From: Paraburkholderia domus
Lineage (GTDB): Bacteria; Pseudomonadota; Gammaproteobacteria; Burkholderiales; Burkholderiaceae
Length of the DNA stretch: 64,000 bases
Assembly: GCF_905220705.1 (NCBI RefSeq)
Contig: NZ_CAJNAT010000003.1
Span: forward strand, 248,001 to 312,000
Direction of reading: 5' to 3'
Below, in pieces: positions 43,214-53,262 of this stretch (its first letter is position 1; each line of letters begins with the position of its first letter). A program made the position numbers and the translations under genes. The notes beneath the pieces were generated by a model, which worked only from the letters and a program-made list of their open reading frames with translations, did no database searches and had not been told where the DNA came from.

Positions 43214-43660
43214 ATGGAGCAAGAGCGACAGAACTGGACCGGTCCGCACCTGGGAACGTGGAAGCTGCAGTCCTTCACGACTGAAGACCTGGCCACGGGC
43301 CAGAAGACCGATTTGTTCGGCGCTCACCCAAGCGGTTATCTCAGCTATGGTCCCGACGGCCGGATGTACGCAATTCTGGTCAAGGAAGGGCGAAAGGCGC
43401 CAACCGATTTGGTTCCAACCGAGGCGGAGCGCGTCGATCTCTACAGCGGGTTTAGCTCATACGCGGGGACCTACAGCATAGAGGGCGACAGGGTCAGTCA
43501 TGATATTGATGCATCGTGGAATCAGTCGTGGACAGGAGTGACCCAGGTGCGTCAGTTCAGAATCGACGGCAAGTACTTGCACATCAAGACGCTGCCGGAC
43601 AAGAACCCGATAACTGGCAGGGAAAGCATTTCCGTGCTGGTCTGGGTCAAGGTCGAGTAG
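43214..43660 (+). CDS. Lipocalin-like domain protein
   Basis: 148 residues from an ATG at 43214 with GGTGGA upstream. The lipocalin-like fold of the Lipocalin_5 type is visible: GTWKLQSFTTEDLATGQ, GYLSYGPDGRMYAILV, YAGTYSIEGDRVSHDIDASWNQSWTGVTQVRQFRIDGKYLHI. No signal peptide, so cytoplasmic. Members are often annotated as small-ligand binders without known function. Single gene. Confidence 0.82.
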   Translation: MEQERQNWTGPHLGTWKLQSFTTEDLATGQKTDLFGAHPSGYLSYGPDGRMYAILVKEGRKAPTDLVPTEAERVDLYSGFSSYAGTYSIEGDRVSHDIDASWNQSWTGVTQVRQFRIDGKYLHIKTLPDKNPITGRESISVLVWVKVE

Positions 43661-43883
43661 AGTGGATCCACGCCGAGACTTCTCAACCCACACTAGACAC
43701 AGCCGAGGGGCGACCACTCCCCCGCGCGCCTTGCGCATGTTAGTGCGAGCGCATCCAGCGCGATCAAGTCACTGTTTTCCACGTGACAGAAGTGCAAGCG
43801 CATTTCCCGATGAATTAGCCTCGTCAGCACCCGGGACGCAGCGCGGCGCGCAACACCGCACTGCGTCCCGGGCACATGCTCGC

Positions 43884-44150
43884 TCAATCCCCGCCCCCAT
43901 AGAGCGCATTCAAGCGATCCAATGTGCCGTCCTTCTGGGCCCGCAGCAATTCCTGATAGACCTCCGCGCGAGTCTTGCCGAGGTGCGCACCGCTTTCACT
44001 GCCACCGACGGACGTGCCGCCCACGGCATCCGACGTCATCGCGGCGTTGCTGTCGGATGCCGTACTGGATGTATCAGTGTTGTCACCCGCATAGGCGAGT
44101 GTGGCGCATAAGGCCAATGCGGCAATAGGGATCAAAGTCAGAGTCTTCAT
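43884..44150 (-). CDS. DUF4148 secreted protein
   Basis: 88 residues from an ATG at 44150 with GGAGAA upstream. The signal peptide ends TLAYA (about residue 21). The C-terminal motif LGKTRAEVYQELLRAQKDGTLDRLNALYGGG is the DUF4148 signature and matches the paralog at 31155-31409. A Ser/Thr/Asp-rich stretch links the two parts. Function unknown. Confidence 0.87.
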   Translation of the reverse strand: MKTLTLIPIAALALCATLAYAGDNTDTSSTASDSNAAMTSDAVGGTSVGGSESGAHLGKTRAEVYQELLRAQKDGTLDRLNALYGGGD

Positions 44151-44691
44151 CGTATTCTCCAGCATGGTGCGTGGATATAACCTCAACGCTGGCCGAAGTA
44201 ACGCGGCATGCGCGGGGAGTTCGTGCGGTTCCACGAGAGGCATCAAGCCTCGTTGCGGGGACGCGGCACGCTCCTGCAATACCTGGGCGGACTTTCCTTT
44301 ATTCCCGAGCTACCGTTTTTTGGGCGGGGCACTATGACCACCCCATAGAGGAATCGCTCGTTTCCGGTAACTTCTTGCGCACAGACTTGCGCGACCCTGG
44401 TTGCGTATGCCCTTCGCATGAGGCAGCACGCGGCCAGTTGGAGACGTTCGACGGCAACACTTGAATCGCTGACAAGCTTGACCTCACCTCAAGTGGAACC
44501 TGGGCCGAATCGCAGATCATCGAACCAGGCAACGGCACGGAAGAATTAAAACAGCGCGTGAAGATGCAACGTGCATTAGCGAGCTAATTACTTTTTTTCG
44601 ACGATGCTGTTGCACCGTACAATCTGGCGAAAAAAGGCGGCAATCTGGCTGCCCCAAACAGCTCGAATTATATTTCTGACGGGACATGCCG
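44151..44691. other. Intergenic region of lower GC
   Basis: About 540 bp with no supported gene. It is more AT-rich than most of the window, especially 44530-44690. A direct repeat CAATCTGGC occurs at about 44621 and 44650. Nothing else recognised. Confidence 0.45.
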
Positions 44692-45084
44692 ATGAGCCGC
44701 GACGAAATGAACGGCGCGTTGAAAGCGCGTTTTGTTCCCGCACTTCGCCAGCTAGGGTTCAAAGGTTCTTTGCCTCATTTTCGACGGCAACGGGATAATC
44801 GAATCGATCTGTTGACGGTGCAGTTCGATCGCCACGGAGGAGGATTCGTTGTGGAGCTATCTCAGTGCGCTGTGGAGGGTATCACCACCCACTGGAGGAA
44901 ATTCATTTCCGCGACCACGGTCACGGCGCACGATCTACATCCCAATCAGCGTCATAGACTCGGGTCGCTTGGGCCGAATACTGATCACTGGTTCAGATTC
45001 GACGACGGCACGTCACCGATGGCAGTTGCAGACTCACTATGCGCTTACATCGACGAGGCTGAGCGTTGGTGGGCTACCAGGTAA
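44692..45084 (+). CDS. DUF4304-like protein
   Basis: 130 residues from the ATG at 44692; the ATG two codons earlier touches the GACGGGAC ribosome-binding site, so is less likely. The start MNGALKARFVPALRQLGFKGSLPHFRR...RIDLLTVQFDRHGGGFVVELS is typical of DUF4304 proteins, found near immunity and accessory loci. Function unknown. No partner toxin gene seen nearby. Confidence 0.7.
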   Translation: MSRDEMNGALKARFVPALRQLGFKGSLPHFRRQRDNRIDLLTVQFDRHGGGFVVELSQCAVEGITTHWRKFISATTVTAHDLHPNQRHRLGSLGPNTDHWFRFDDGTSPMAVADSLCAYIDEAERWWATR

Positions 45085-45306
45085 AGCCTCCTTTTGCGGC
45101 GGCTACGACTGCTCGGTCGCCTGCTGTGGAGGGCCGGGCGGCGATCTTCGGCCAGTTTTAGTCATTCGATACCTTCGCGAAGATCGCCGACGATCGGAGG
45201 GTATGACGCTCAGAAATGACTGCAAGTCACGACAGCACCGAACGCATGATGTCTCCCTCACCGCTCGTGCTCGAATGACGGTGGCACGCGTTTTTTCAAC
45301 AGGCTG

Positions 45307-45969
45307 CTAGTTAAGTCCATGAAGAAAATCGGGGACCGCACTTCCAATCGAGGCAAGATATCCCGCCATAGCACCGGCAACTTTTCGCACGGCAGGCCGT
45401 GCTGTCATCCGTTCACGCCAAGCCAGCAGGTTGGGCGTCTCTCCTGTTATCGGCGCACCCTTGCGCGCGCCGAACAACTGCGCCATGTAAAACGCAATGT
45501 CGGCATAGGAATAGGTCTCGGCCAGAAATTCTCGATTGGCAAGAACTCGTTCCATGCGTCGATAATATTGCAACGCTTCGTTGCGCGCAGTCTGCGCCGC
45601 AGGATCATCCGGCGCATCTTCAAGTCCCATCAGTCGGACAATGTGGGGAAAATAGATTTCAGCGCAGCAGTGTTCGAGCTGACGCGCCATGGCGCGCGCC
45701 TCTGGATGCGCCGGCCATAAGGCGGGATTGGGCTTCAGGTCTTCAAAATACTCAAATATTTGCGTGGAATCGAAAATCTCCAGGTTGCCGTCTATGAGTA
45801 CCGGCACCTGATGCTTCGGATTGACGCGCAATACGTCTGGATGTTTGGGGGCATAACCGAGCAGCTGGTCAAACGGAGCCATCACCAGTTCGAAGTCGAT
45901 ACCCTTCTCGTGCGCCGCAATCTCGACCTTGGCGCCGAACATGCTTAGGGGTCCGGAAATTATTTTCAT
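45307..45969 (-). CDS. Glutathione S-transferase family protein
   Basis: 220 residues from an ATG at 45969. An N-terminal thioredoxin-like domain (MKIISGPLSMFGAKVEIAAHEKGIDFELV; NPKHQVPVLIDGNLEIFDSTQIFEYFED, with the cis-Pro and Asp-Ser glutathione contact) is followed by an all-helical C-terminal domain with YSYADIAFYMAQLF. The ATG overlaps the stop of a truncated NIPSNAP ORF (ATGA). Divergent from a WYL regulator. Substrate unknown. Confidence 0.88.
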   Translation of the reverse strand: MKIISGPLSMFGAKVEIAAHEKGIDFELVMAPFDQLLGYAPKHPDVLRVNPKHQVPVLIDGNLEIFDSTQIFEYFEDLKPNPALWPAHPEARAMARQLEHCCAEIYFPHIVRLMGLEDAPDDPAAQTARNEALQYYRRMERVLANREFLAETYSYADIAFYMAQLFGARKGAPITGETPNLLAWRERMTARPAVRKVAGAMAGYLASIGSAVPDFLHGLN

Positions 45970-46109
45970 TTGTCTCTCTTCAATTGATCTTGTGTCCCGG
46001 CAAACTCACGATCGAACAGATCGATCAACACGTCGCGTTTGTGGGGATGAAGGGTGTATTGGCGTAGTTCAATGACCTTGAGTTGCTTGTCGTCAATGCT
46101 CTTGTCCAT
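45966..46109 (-). pseudogene. NIPSNAP-family remnant (N-terminal fragment, 47 codons)
   Basis: ATG at 46109 to TGA at 45966, overlapping the GST start by 4 bp. The stretch KVIELRQYTLHPHKRDVLIDLFDREF is the start of a NIPSNAP protein, a family normally of about 100-250 residues; everything after it is missing. It may still be translated as a short leader coupled to the GST. Confidence 0.6.
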
Positions 46110-46168
46110 GTTTGATCTTCGCATTGATCGAGCAGAGGAGGCATGTGGCAGATAATAAGTCCGTTAAC

Positions 46169-46206
46169 ATGACACCTTATGTCATGTATTTGAGGTCAGG
46201 TGTCAT
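46169..46206. promoter_or_regulatory. Operator-like repeat between WYL regulator and GST genes
   Basis: ATGACACC (46169-46176) and GGTGTCAT (46199-46206) form a perfect 8-bp dyad. A third half-site, TGTCAT at 46180-46185, makes ATGACA-N5-TGTCAT within it. It ends two bases before the regulator ATG, fitting autorepression and control of the divergent GST. Confidence 0.6.
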
Positions 46207-46208
46207 TT

Positions 46209-47186
46209 ATGAAAGCTAGCCGCCTTTTGTCGATCATGATGATGCTGCAAGCGCGCGGGCGTATGACCGCACCGGCTTTGGCTGAAGCACTGGAGGTTTC
46301 CGAGCGCACGATCTTGCGCGATATCGATCAGCTCTCCACTGCTGGCGTGCCCATCTGGGCGGATCGAGGTCGCAACGGGGGATTTCAATTGCGCGAGGGT
46401 TGGAGTACCGATCTCACAGGGCTCACGGAGCACGAAGCGCACGCGCTGTTTCTGGCAGGTTTGCCTGGGCCTGCGACAGAACTGGGCTTGAACGGCATGG
46501 CAACCTCTGCGCGGCTAAAGATGATTGCCAGTCTGCCTCCGGACTCACGCGAGCAGGCTGATCGTGTCGCTAGCCGGCTGCACATTGACACTGTGGATTG
46601 GTACCGTGCTCAAGAAACGCCGTTATTTCTGCGTGAAGTCGCCGATGCCGTGTGGAGCTCGTACCGTATCGAAGTGAAGTATGAGAGTTGGCATGGTTTA
46701 TCCCGCCGCGAACTTGAGTCGCTCGGTTTGGTGCTCAAGGGAGGTACCTGGTACCTGATTGCCAAGGTGGTGGGCAGGCCCGGCGCACTGACCTTTCGGC
46801 TAGCGAATATTAGTGAATTCAAGTCCTCCCGCCGCCGTTTCAAGCGTCCTGCGCGATTTGACCTGGCGAAGCACTGGCGCGACGCCATAGACCGCTACGA
46901 GACCGATCTTTGTCGGTTGACAGCACATATCGCCGTGTCGGCGCGCGGCGAGAATTGGTTGGTCAACGCGCGTATTAAAACCGCTCCAGTTTTGCAGGGT
47001 GCCGGTAGTGCGGAGGTGCCATCAGGATGGAAAGAGTTTTTGATGCCCATTGAATCCATCGAGCACGGCGCGCGGAAGCTGCTGGGATACGGTTCAAATT
47101 TGAAGATCGTAGGGCCGCGGGAACTTAAGAATAAATTTATGGAAGAGCTGTCACAGTTGAAAGCGCTCTATAGGAGGGGCGCGTAA
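46209..47186 (+). CDS. WYL-domain transcriptional regulator (DeoR/YafY-type)
   Basis: 325 residues from the ATG at 46209; a GTG three codons earlier lies inside the operator. N-terminal helix-turn-helix, about residues 4-60 (RLLSIMMMLQARGRMTAPALAEALEVSERTILRDIDQLSTAGVPI). The central WYL domain carries WHGLSRRELESLGLVLKGGTWYLIAKV, and a WCX-type C-terminal domain follows. It is divergent from the GST and probably represses it through the dyad at 46169-46206. Followed by the terminator at 47358. Confidence 0.9.
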   Translation: MKASRLLSIMMMLQARGRMTAPALAEALEVSERTILRDIDQLSTAGVPIWADRGRNGGFQLREGWSTDLTGLTEHEAHALFLAGLPGPATELGLNGMATSARLKMIASLPPDSREQADRVASRLHIDTVDWYRAQETPLFLREVADAVWSSYRIEVKYESWHGLSRRELESLGLVLKGGTWYLIAKVVGRPGALTFRLANISEFKSSRRRFKRPARFDLAKHWRDAIDRYETDLCRLTAHIAVSARGENWLVNARIKTAPVLQGAGSAEVPSGWKEFLMPIESIEHGARKLLGYGSNLKIVGPRELKNKFMEELSQLKALYRRGA

Positions 47187-47357
47187 TTTTGGTGAGAGAT
47201 GAAGCTAGGAAAGGTCGAACTGAGTCGGTCGTCATCCAGCTGTGTTCGGCCACGAACGTTCGCTTACGCAAAACATTTGCCGCGCTCACCCGCAATCGCC
47301 AGATCCTAAATTAGCGGCACAGTCTCCCGAACAACACAACTTAACCGCCCAAAAAGC

Positions 47358-47393
47358 AAAACCCCCGCAGAACTTTCGTTCTGCGGGGGTTTT
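47358..47393. terminator. Strong bidirectional terminator
   Basis: AAAACCCCCGCAGAAC / GTTCTGCGGGGGTTTT with a TTTC loop: a 16-bp perfect stem with A- and T-tracts on both sides. Serves the tRNA-Ser gene (minus) and the WYL gene (plus). Confidence 0.9.
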
Positions 47394-47399
47394 TAAATT

Positions 47400-47489
47400 T
47401 GGCGGAAAGGGTGAGATTCGAACTCACGGTACCCCTAAAGGTACACTGGATTTCGAGTCCAGCGCATTCGACCACTCTGCCACCTTTCC
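47400..47489 (-). tRNA. tRNA-Ser, anticodon CGA
   Basis: 90 nt including an encoded CCA (47400-47402). The acceptor stem GGAAAGG/CCTTTCC closes the fold, and the anticodon stem CTGGA/TCCAG holds loop CTCGAAA with anticodon CGA at plus positions 47453-47455 (reads UCG). A long variable arm, as expected for Ser, and GTTCGAATC in the T arm. It lies just downstream of serS on the same strand. Confidence 0.97.
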
Positions 47490-47646
47490 GGGTCTTCCAA
47501 CTCACAGCAACGGGGCCACTTGGTTGCTTCTGAGTCAGATCCAAGCGGGTCGTTGCTTGGGAGAGAAAGATTATAGAACAGATGAATCCGATTTCCAAGC
47601 CCCTCGTCAAAAAAATTTCAAAGAGACTTGGCCATCGGTAGCAGCA

Positions 47647-49008
<1,362 letters not shown>

Positions 49009-49078
49009 TTAGATGGTCAAGGCGTGCGGAATGGCGACACGGCCTCTGAAACGGCCGCGGCAGCACAAACGAAAAGGC

Positions 49079-50392
49079 TCAACTCTTTTTAGGCTTGTTC
49101 TCGCTGCGCCACTGCGCATCAAGCTCGGCCAGACGCGCCATCTTGTCGCCGATCTTGCCTTCGAGACCACGCGGCGTCGGCTCGTACCAATGCGGGTCGC
49201 GCATGTTGTCCGGCAGATAGGTCTCGCCGGCCGCATAGGCATCGGGTTCGTCGTGCGCGTAGCGATATTCGTGACCGTAGCCGAGTTCCTTCATCAGCTT
49301 GGTCGGCGCGTTGCGCAGATGCACCGGCACGCCGCGCGACTGGTCCTTGCTCACGAAACGGCGCGCCTCGTTGTACGCGTTGTACCCGGCGTTCGACTTC
49401 GGCGCGACCGCCAGATAGATGATCGCCTGCGCCAGCGCCAGCTCGCCTTCGGGTGTGCCGAGGCGTTCGTAGGTTTCGGAAGCGTCGAGCGCGATGCGGG
49501 CCGCGCGCGGGTCGGCGAGGCCGATGTCTTCCCACGCCATGCGCACGATGCGCCGTGCGAGATAGCGCGGGTCCGCGCCGCCGTCGAGCATGCGGCAGAA
49601 CCAGTACAGCGCGCCGTCCGGGCTGCTGCCGCGCACCGATTTATGCAGTGCGCTGATCTGGTCGTAGAATGCGTCGCCGCCTTTGTCGAAGCGGCGCAGG
49701 TTCTCGGCGAGCGCACTGCCGAGCAAGGCGCCGTCGATTTCAGTGCTCTTCTGCTGGGCCGCCGCTCGCGCGACGATTTCCAGGTTGTTCAGCAGCTTGC
49801 GGCCGTCGCCGTCGGCGGAACCGATCAGGGCGTCGCGGGCTTCGTCAGTGAACGTGAGGCCGCCGAGTTCTTTCTGCGCGCGGTCGAGCAGTTCGCGCTG
49901 CTCTTCGTCGGTGAGGCTTTTCAGCACATAGACGGCGGCTCGCGAGAGCAACGCGCTATTCACCTCGAACGACGGATTCTCGGTCGTCGCGCCGACAAAC
50001 ACGAACAGCCCCGACTCGACGTGCGGCAAGAACGCGTCCTGCTGGCTCTTGTTGAAGCGATGCACTTCGTCGACGAACACAAGCGTCTGATGCCCGTTCG
50101 CGCGATGAATCTGCGCGGTCTCGACGGCTTCGCGGATATCCTTCACGCCCGAGAGCACCGCCGACAACGCGATGAACTCGGCATGAAACGCGTCGGCCAT
50201 GAGCCGCGCGAGCGTGGTTTTGCCGACGCCGGGCGGGCCCCAGAGGATCATCGAATGGGCTTCGCCGGATTCGAATGCGACCCGCAGCGGCTTGTTCGGG
50301 CCGAGCAGGTGCTTCTGGCCGATCACTTCGTCGATATTGCGGGGCCGCAGGCGTTCGGCGAGCGGAACATTGGCACGGGTTTCTTCAAACAT
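49079..50392 (-). CDS. rarA: Replication-associated recombination protein A (MgsA/RarA AAA+ ATPase)
   Basis: 437 residues from an ATG at 50392. AAA+ ATPase acting at stalled replication forks. Walker [10 protein letters not shown] at 52-60, Walker [11 protein letters not shown] near 104-113, sensor [18 protein letters not shown], and the C-terminal MgsA tetramerisation part ([14 protein letters not shown]...[13 protein letters not shown]). In related genomes it commonly sits beside lolA; here a three-gene module separates them. Confidence 0.95.
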   Translation of the reverse strand: MFEETRANVPLAERLRPRNIDEVIGQKHLLGPNKPLRVAFESGEAHSMILWGPPGVGKTTLARLMADAFHAEFIALSAVLSGVKDIREAVETAQIHRANGHQTLVFVDEVHRFNKSQQDAFLPHVESGLFVFVGATTENPSFEVNSALLSRAAVYVLKSLTDEEQRELLDRAQKELGGLTFTDEARDALIGSADGDGRKLLNNLEIVARAAAQQKSTEIDGALLGSALAENLRRFDKGGDAFYDQISALHKSVRGSSPDGALYWFCRMLDGGADPRYLARRIVRMAWEDIGLADPRAARIALDASETYERLGTPEGELALAQAIIYLAVAPKSNAGYNAYNEARRFVSKDQSRGVPVHLRNAPTKLMKELGYGHEYRYAHDEPDAYAAGETYLPDNMRDPHWYEPTPRGLEGKIGDKMARLAELDAQWRSENKPKKS

Positions 50393-50652
50393 GACGTTTT
50401 GGGGATAATCTCGGCTTTTCCGGACGCGGTCCGTGTGAAGGCGGCGTGCTGCCGGATGAACAAAGCCGGCACGCAGGGGTGCGGGCGGCGTCCTGCATTA
50501 TGACAGTGACGGCGCTCGGGCGATGAGCGCGCCGATCAGCCCGTAATCTCGCCGACAGCCTGACAGGCTAACATCGCGCGCGGTCTGGCCGGCAACACTG
50601 GCGCCGCACTCAGACGCGAACGTACAAGCAACACCAAGAGGAACACGATTAG

Positions 50653-51969
50653 ATGGCACAAGATCCACTCGCCGGCGACGCCGGCTCCACCTACGCACCG
50701 CTCACGCCGGTGCCCGACGCGCGCCGCGCATTCCGCACCGGCGACGCTTTCGCGCTCTGGTTCTCGCTCGGCATCGGCCTGCTGGTCGCGCAGGCGGGCG
50801 CACTGCTGGTGCCGGGGCTGTCGCTGCCGCATGCGTTGCTGGCGATCGTGATCGGCAGCGTGATCGGCGTGGTGCTGCTCGCGCTGGTCGGCATCATCGG
50901 TACGGATACGGGCCTCGCGGCGATGTCCTCGCTGCGCCCGACGCTCGGCGTGCGCGGCGCATCGGTGCCGGCGGTAATGAACGCGATCCAACTGGTCGGC
51001 TGGGGCTCGTTCGAAGTGATCGTGATGCGCGATTCCGCCGATGCGCTCGCCAAACAGGCCTTCGGTGTCTCGATGCCGCTGATCTGGACCGTGATCTTCG
51101 GCTTGCTCGCGACGCTGCTGGCGATCAGCGGCCCGCTGTCGTTCGTGCGGCGTTTTCTGCGCACGTGGGGCATCTGGCTGCTGCTGGCGGGCGCCGCGTG
51201 GCTCTCGTGGAATCTGCTGGCCAAGCATGATCTCGCCGCGCTGATGCGCCGTCCTGGCACCGGCGAGATGTCGTTCGGCGGCGCAATCGATCTGGTGGTC
51301 GCGATGCCGCTCTCGTGGCTGCCGCTGATCTCCGACTACACGCGTTTCGGCCGACGTCCAGGCGAGACCTTCCGCGGCACGCTGCTCGGCTATGGCATTG
51401 CGAACATCTGGTTTTATGCACTCGGCGCGATCTACGGTCTCGCGGCCGGCGGCGGCGATGCGCTGCTGACCGGCGCGCTGGCCCAAGCGGGCGGTGGCCT
51501 CGCCCTGCTGCTGATCCTGATCGACGAAGTGGACAACGCGTTCGCCGACATCCACTCCGCTGCGGTCTCGACCGGCACGTTCTGGACGCGCGGCAGCGTG
51601 CCGTTGTTGTCGGCGGCATTTGGCGCGTTGTGCACGGCAATCGCGTTGCTCGTGCCGATGGCGAAGTATCAGAACTTCCTGCTGCTGATCGGCTCGGTGT
51701 TCGCGCCGCTGTTCGGGGTGGTGCTCGTGGATCACTTCATCGTGCGCAAGCGTCGCATTGAAGCGGCTGTGCTCGGCGATCTGCGCGGCCGTTACGGCTT
51801 CTCGGGCGGCTGGCATCTGAGCGCGTTTATCGCGTGGGCAATCGGGATCGTCTCGTATCAGGCGATCAATCAATGGCTGCCGAATCTGGGCGCTACGTTG
51901 CCCTCGCTGGCGATCGGTGCGGTGTGCTATCTGGCGTTGGTGTCGGCTCGAAAGACTGCCTACGCGTAA
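50653..51969 (+). CDS. NCS1-family permease (cytosine/hydroxymethylpyrimidine type)
   Basis: 438 residues from an ATG at 50653. About 12 membrane segments. Features of the CodB/CytX branch: FALWFSLGIGLLVAQAGALLVPGL, QLVGWGSFEVIVM, the amphipathic LPLISDYTRFGRRP and VLVDHFIVRKRRI. CytX-type members carry hydroxymethylpyrimidine and are usually preceded by a TPP riboswitch, which I did not find here. Next to a ureohydrolase and LysR gene it may instead carry a guanidino or nucleobase compound (inference). Ends at a shared terminator. Confidence 0.83.
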   Translation: MAQDPLAGDAGSTYAPLTPVPDARRAFRTGDAFALWFSLGIGLLVAQAGALLVPGLSLPHALLAIVIGSVIGVVLLALVGIIGTDTGLAAMSSLRPTLGVRGASVPAVMNAIQLVGWGSFEVIVMRDSADALAKQAFGVSMPLIWTVIFGLLATLLAISGPLSFVRRFLRTWGIWLLLAGAAWLSWNLLAKHDLAALMRRPGTGEMSFGGAIDLVVAMPLSWLPLISDYTRFGRRPGETFRGTLLGYGIANIWFYALGAIYGLAAGGGDALLTGALAQAGGGLALLLILIDEVDNAFADIHSAAVSTGTFWTRGSVPLLSAAFGALCTAIALLVPMAKYQNFLLLIGSVFAPLFGVVLVDHFIVRKRRIEAAVLGDLRGRYGFSGGWHLSAFIAWAIGIVSYQAINQWLPNLGATLPSLAIGAVCYLALVSARKTAYA

Positions 51970-51994
51970 TCTGCGCGAGCATCATCGCAATGTA

Positions 51995-52027
51995 GAAAAG
52001 GCCTGCAATTCAATTGCAGGCCTTTTC
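51995..52027. terminator. Bidirectional terminator between permease and ureohydrolase genes
   Basis: A near-perfect dyad AAAAGGCCTGCAATT / AATTGCAGGCCTTTT (51996-52010 and 52012-52026) with T-tracts on both strands. Confidence 0.85.
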
Positions 52028-52051
52028 TTTTCATACGTCGTGAACCTTAAT

Positions 52052-52108
52052 CAGTTCAACCCGCAGTTCAACCCGCAGTTCAACCCGCAGTTCAACCCGC
52101 AGTTCAAC
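52052..52108. repeat. 12-bp tandem repeat (about 4.75 copies) ending in the ureohydrolase stop codon
   Basis: Unit CAGTTCAACCCG, four exact copies plus nine bases. The last partial copy contains the reverse-complement TGA stop (52104-52106) of the gene at 52104-53093. The rest lies in its 3' untranslated region, before the shared terminator. Confidence 0.95.
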
Positions 52109-53093
52109 GCGTCGAAGCCCGATACTCGACGCCCGGCAACACGCACAGCAATTCGAACGCGAGATTCGCGCCGAGCAGCGCGGTCGTGCCGAACGGATCG
52201 TACGGCGGCGCTACTTCAACCAGGTCGCAGCCGACGATGTTCAACCCATGCGAGCCGCGAATGATTTCCAGCGCCTGCGGCACCGTCAAACCGGCGATTT
52301 CCGGCGTGCCCGTACCCGGCGCGAACGCCGGATCGATACCGTCGATATCGAACGTGATGTACACCGGACCGTCGCCCATGCGTTCCCGCACCCGCGCCAT
52401 CAAGGGCACCAGCGACTGGTTCCAGCACGCCTCGGCCTGCACGACTTCGAAGCCCTGATCGCGGCACCAGTCGAAATCCTCGGCTGCGTAACCCGTGCCA
52501 CGCAAACCGATCTGCACAACGCGGTCGCAATCGAGCAAGCCCTCTTCCACCGCGCGGCGGAACGGCGTGCCATGCGCGATCTTCTCGCCCATCATCGTGT
52601 CGTTGACGTCGGCGTGCGCATCCACGTGAATCAGGCCGACCTTGCCGTGCTTGCGATGAATCGCTCGCAGAATCGGCAGCGCGATCGTGTGGTCGCCGCC
52701 AAGCGTGATCGGCTTGCAGTTGTGCTGGAGGATTTCGTCGTACGCGGCTTCAATGCGTTTGATCGAATCGTGCAGGTTGTACGGATTGATCGCGACGTCG
52801 CCGAGATCGGCCACGCGCAGCGAATCGAACGGCGCGGCGCGCGTGGCCATGTTGTAAGGGCGCAGCAGCACCGATTCGCTGCGGATCTGGCGCGGCCCGA
52901 AGCGCGCGCCCGTGCGGTTCGAGGTGCCGAGATCGAACGGCACGCCGACGAAGCAGGCGTCGAACCCTTCAGCCGAGCCGACGTTCGGCAGCCGCATCAT
53001 CGTCGCAATGCCGCCGCAACGGGGCATTGCGTTTCCGGACAGCGGTTGCGGTCGTTCACCGGCATCGGGGGAAATGAAGGAAGAAGTATTCAT
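52104..53093 (-). CDS. speB: Agmatinase/guanidino-acid ureohydrolase
   Basis: 329 residues from an ATG at 53093; the longer frame to 53174 is less likely. Arginase-superfamily Mn2+ ligands: PITLGGDHTIALP, HVDAHADVND and FDIDGIDPAFAPGTGTPE. The enzyme hydrolyses agmatine or a guanidino acid to urea and the amine. The divergent LysR gene and the neighbouring permease resemble guanidinobutyrate or guanidinopropionate loci of pseudomonads, so GbuA/GpuA-type specificity is as likely as agmatinase. Confidence 0.87.
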   Translation of the reverse strand: MNTSSFISPDAGERPQPLSGNAMPRCGGIATMMRLPNVGSAEGFDACFVGVPFDLGTSNRTGARFGPRQIRSESVLLRPYNMATRAAPFDSLRVADLGDVAINPYNLHDSIKRIEAAYDEILQHNCKPITLGGDHTIALPILRAIHRKHGKVGLIHVDAHADVNDTMMGEKIAHGTPFRRAVEEGLLDCDRVVQIGLRGTGYAAEDFDWCRDQGFEVVQAEACWNQSLVPLMARVRERMGDGPVYITFDIDGIDPAFAPGTGTPEIAGLTVPQALEIIRGSHGLNIVGCDLVEVAPPYDPFGTTALLGANLAFELLCVLPGVEYRASTR

Positions 53094-53262
53094 CGTGTCT
53101 CGGCAATGAAAAGGGGACTGTAAGAAAAGAGGTGCAACCGGCCGAGGGATCAATAAAAAAACGCACCTCGCCAAGCGAATCTGGATTCTTGAGCACTTTC
53201 CCGCAAGTTAAAATACGAACAGAATAAACTTCACATTGATTCATAGCGATGTATCCTGACGT

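Noticed and set aside
45285..45310. TTTTTTCAACAGGCTGCTAG as the end of an insertion sequence
   Set aside because: It resembles some IS ends, but no transposase, partner inverted repeat or target duplication was found.
50393..50652. TPP riboswitch upstream of the CytX-like permease
   Set aside because: Neither the CTGAGA nor the ACCTGATC-type core is present, so a thiamine-precursor role is not supported.
52052..52108. CRISPR-like array
   Set aside because: The repeat units are contiguous with no spacers and no cas genes; it is a simple tandem repeat.
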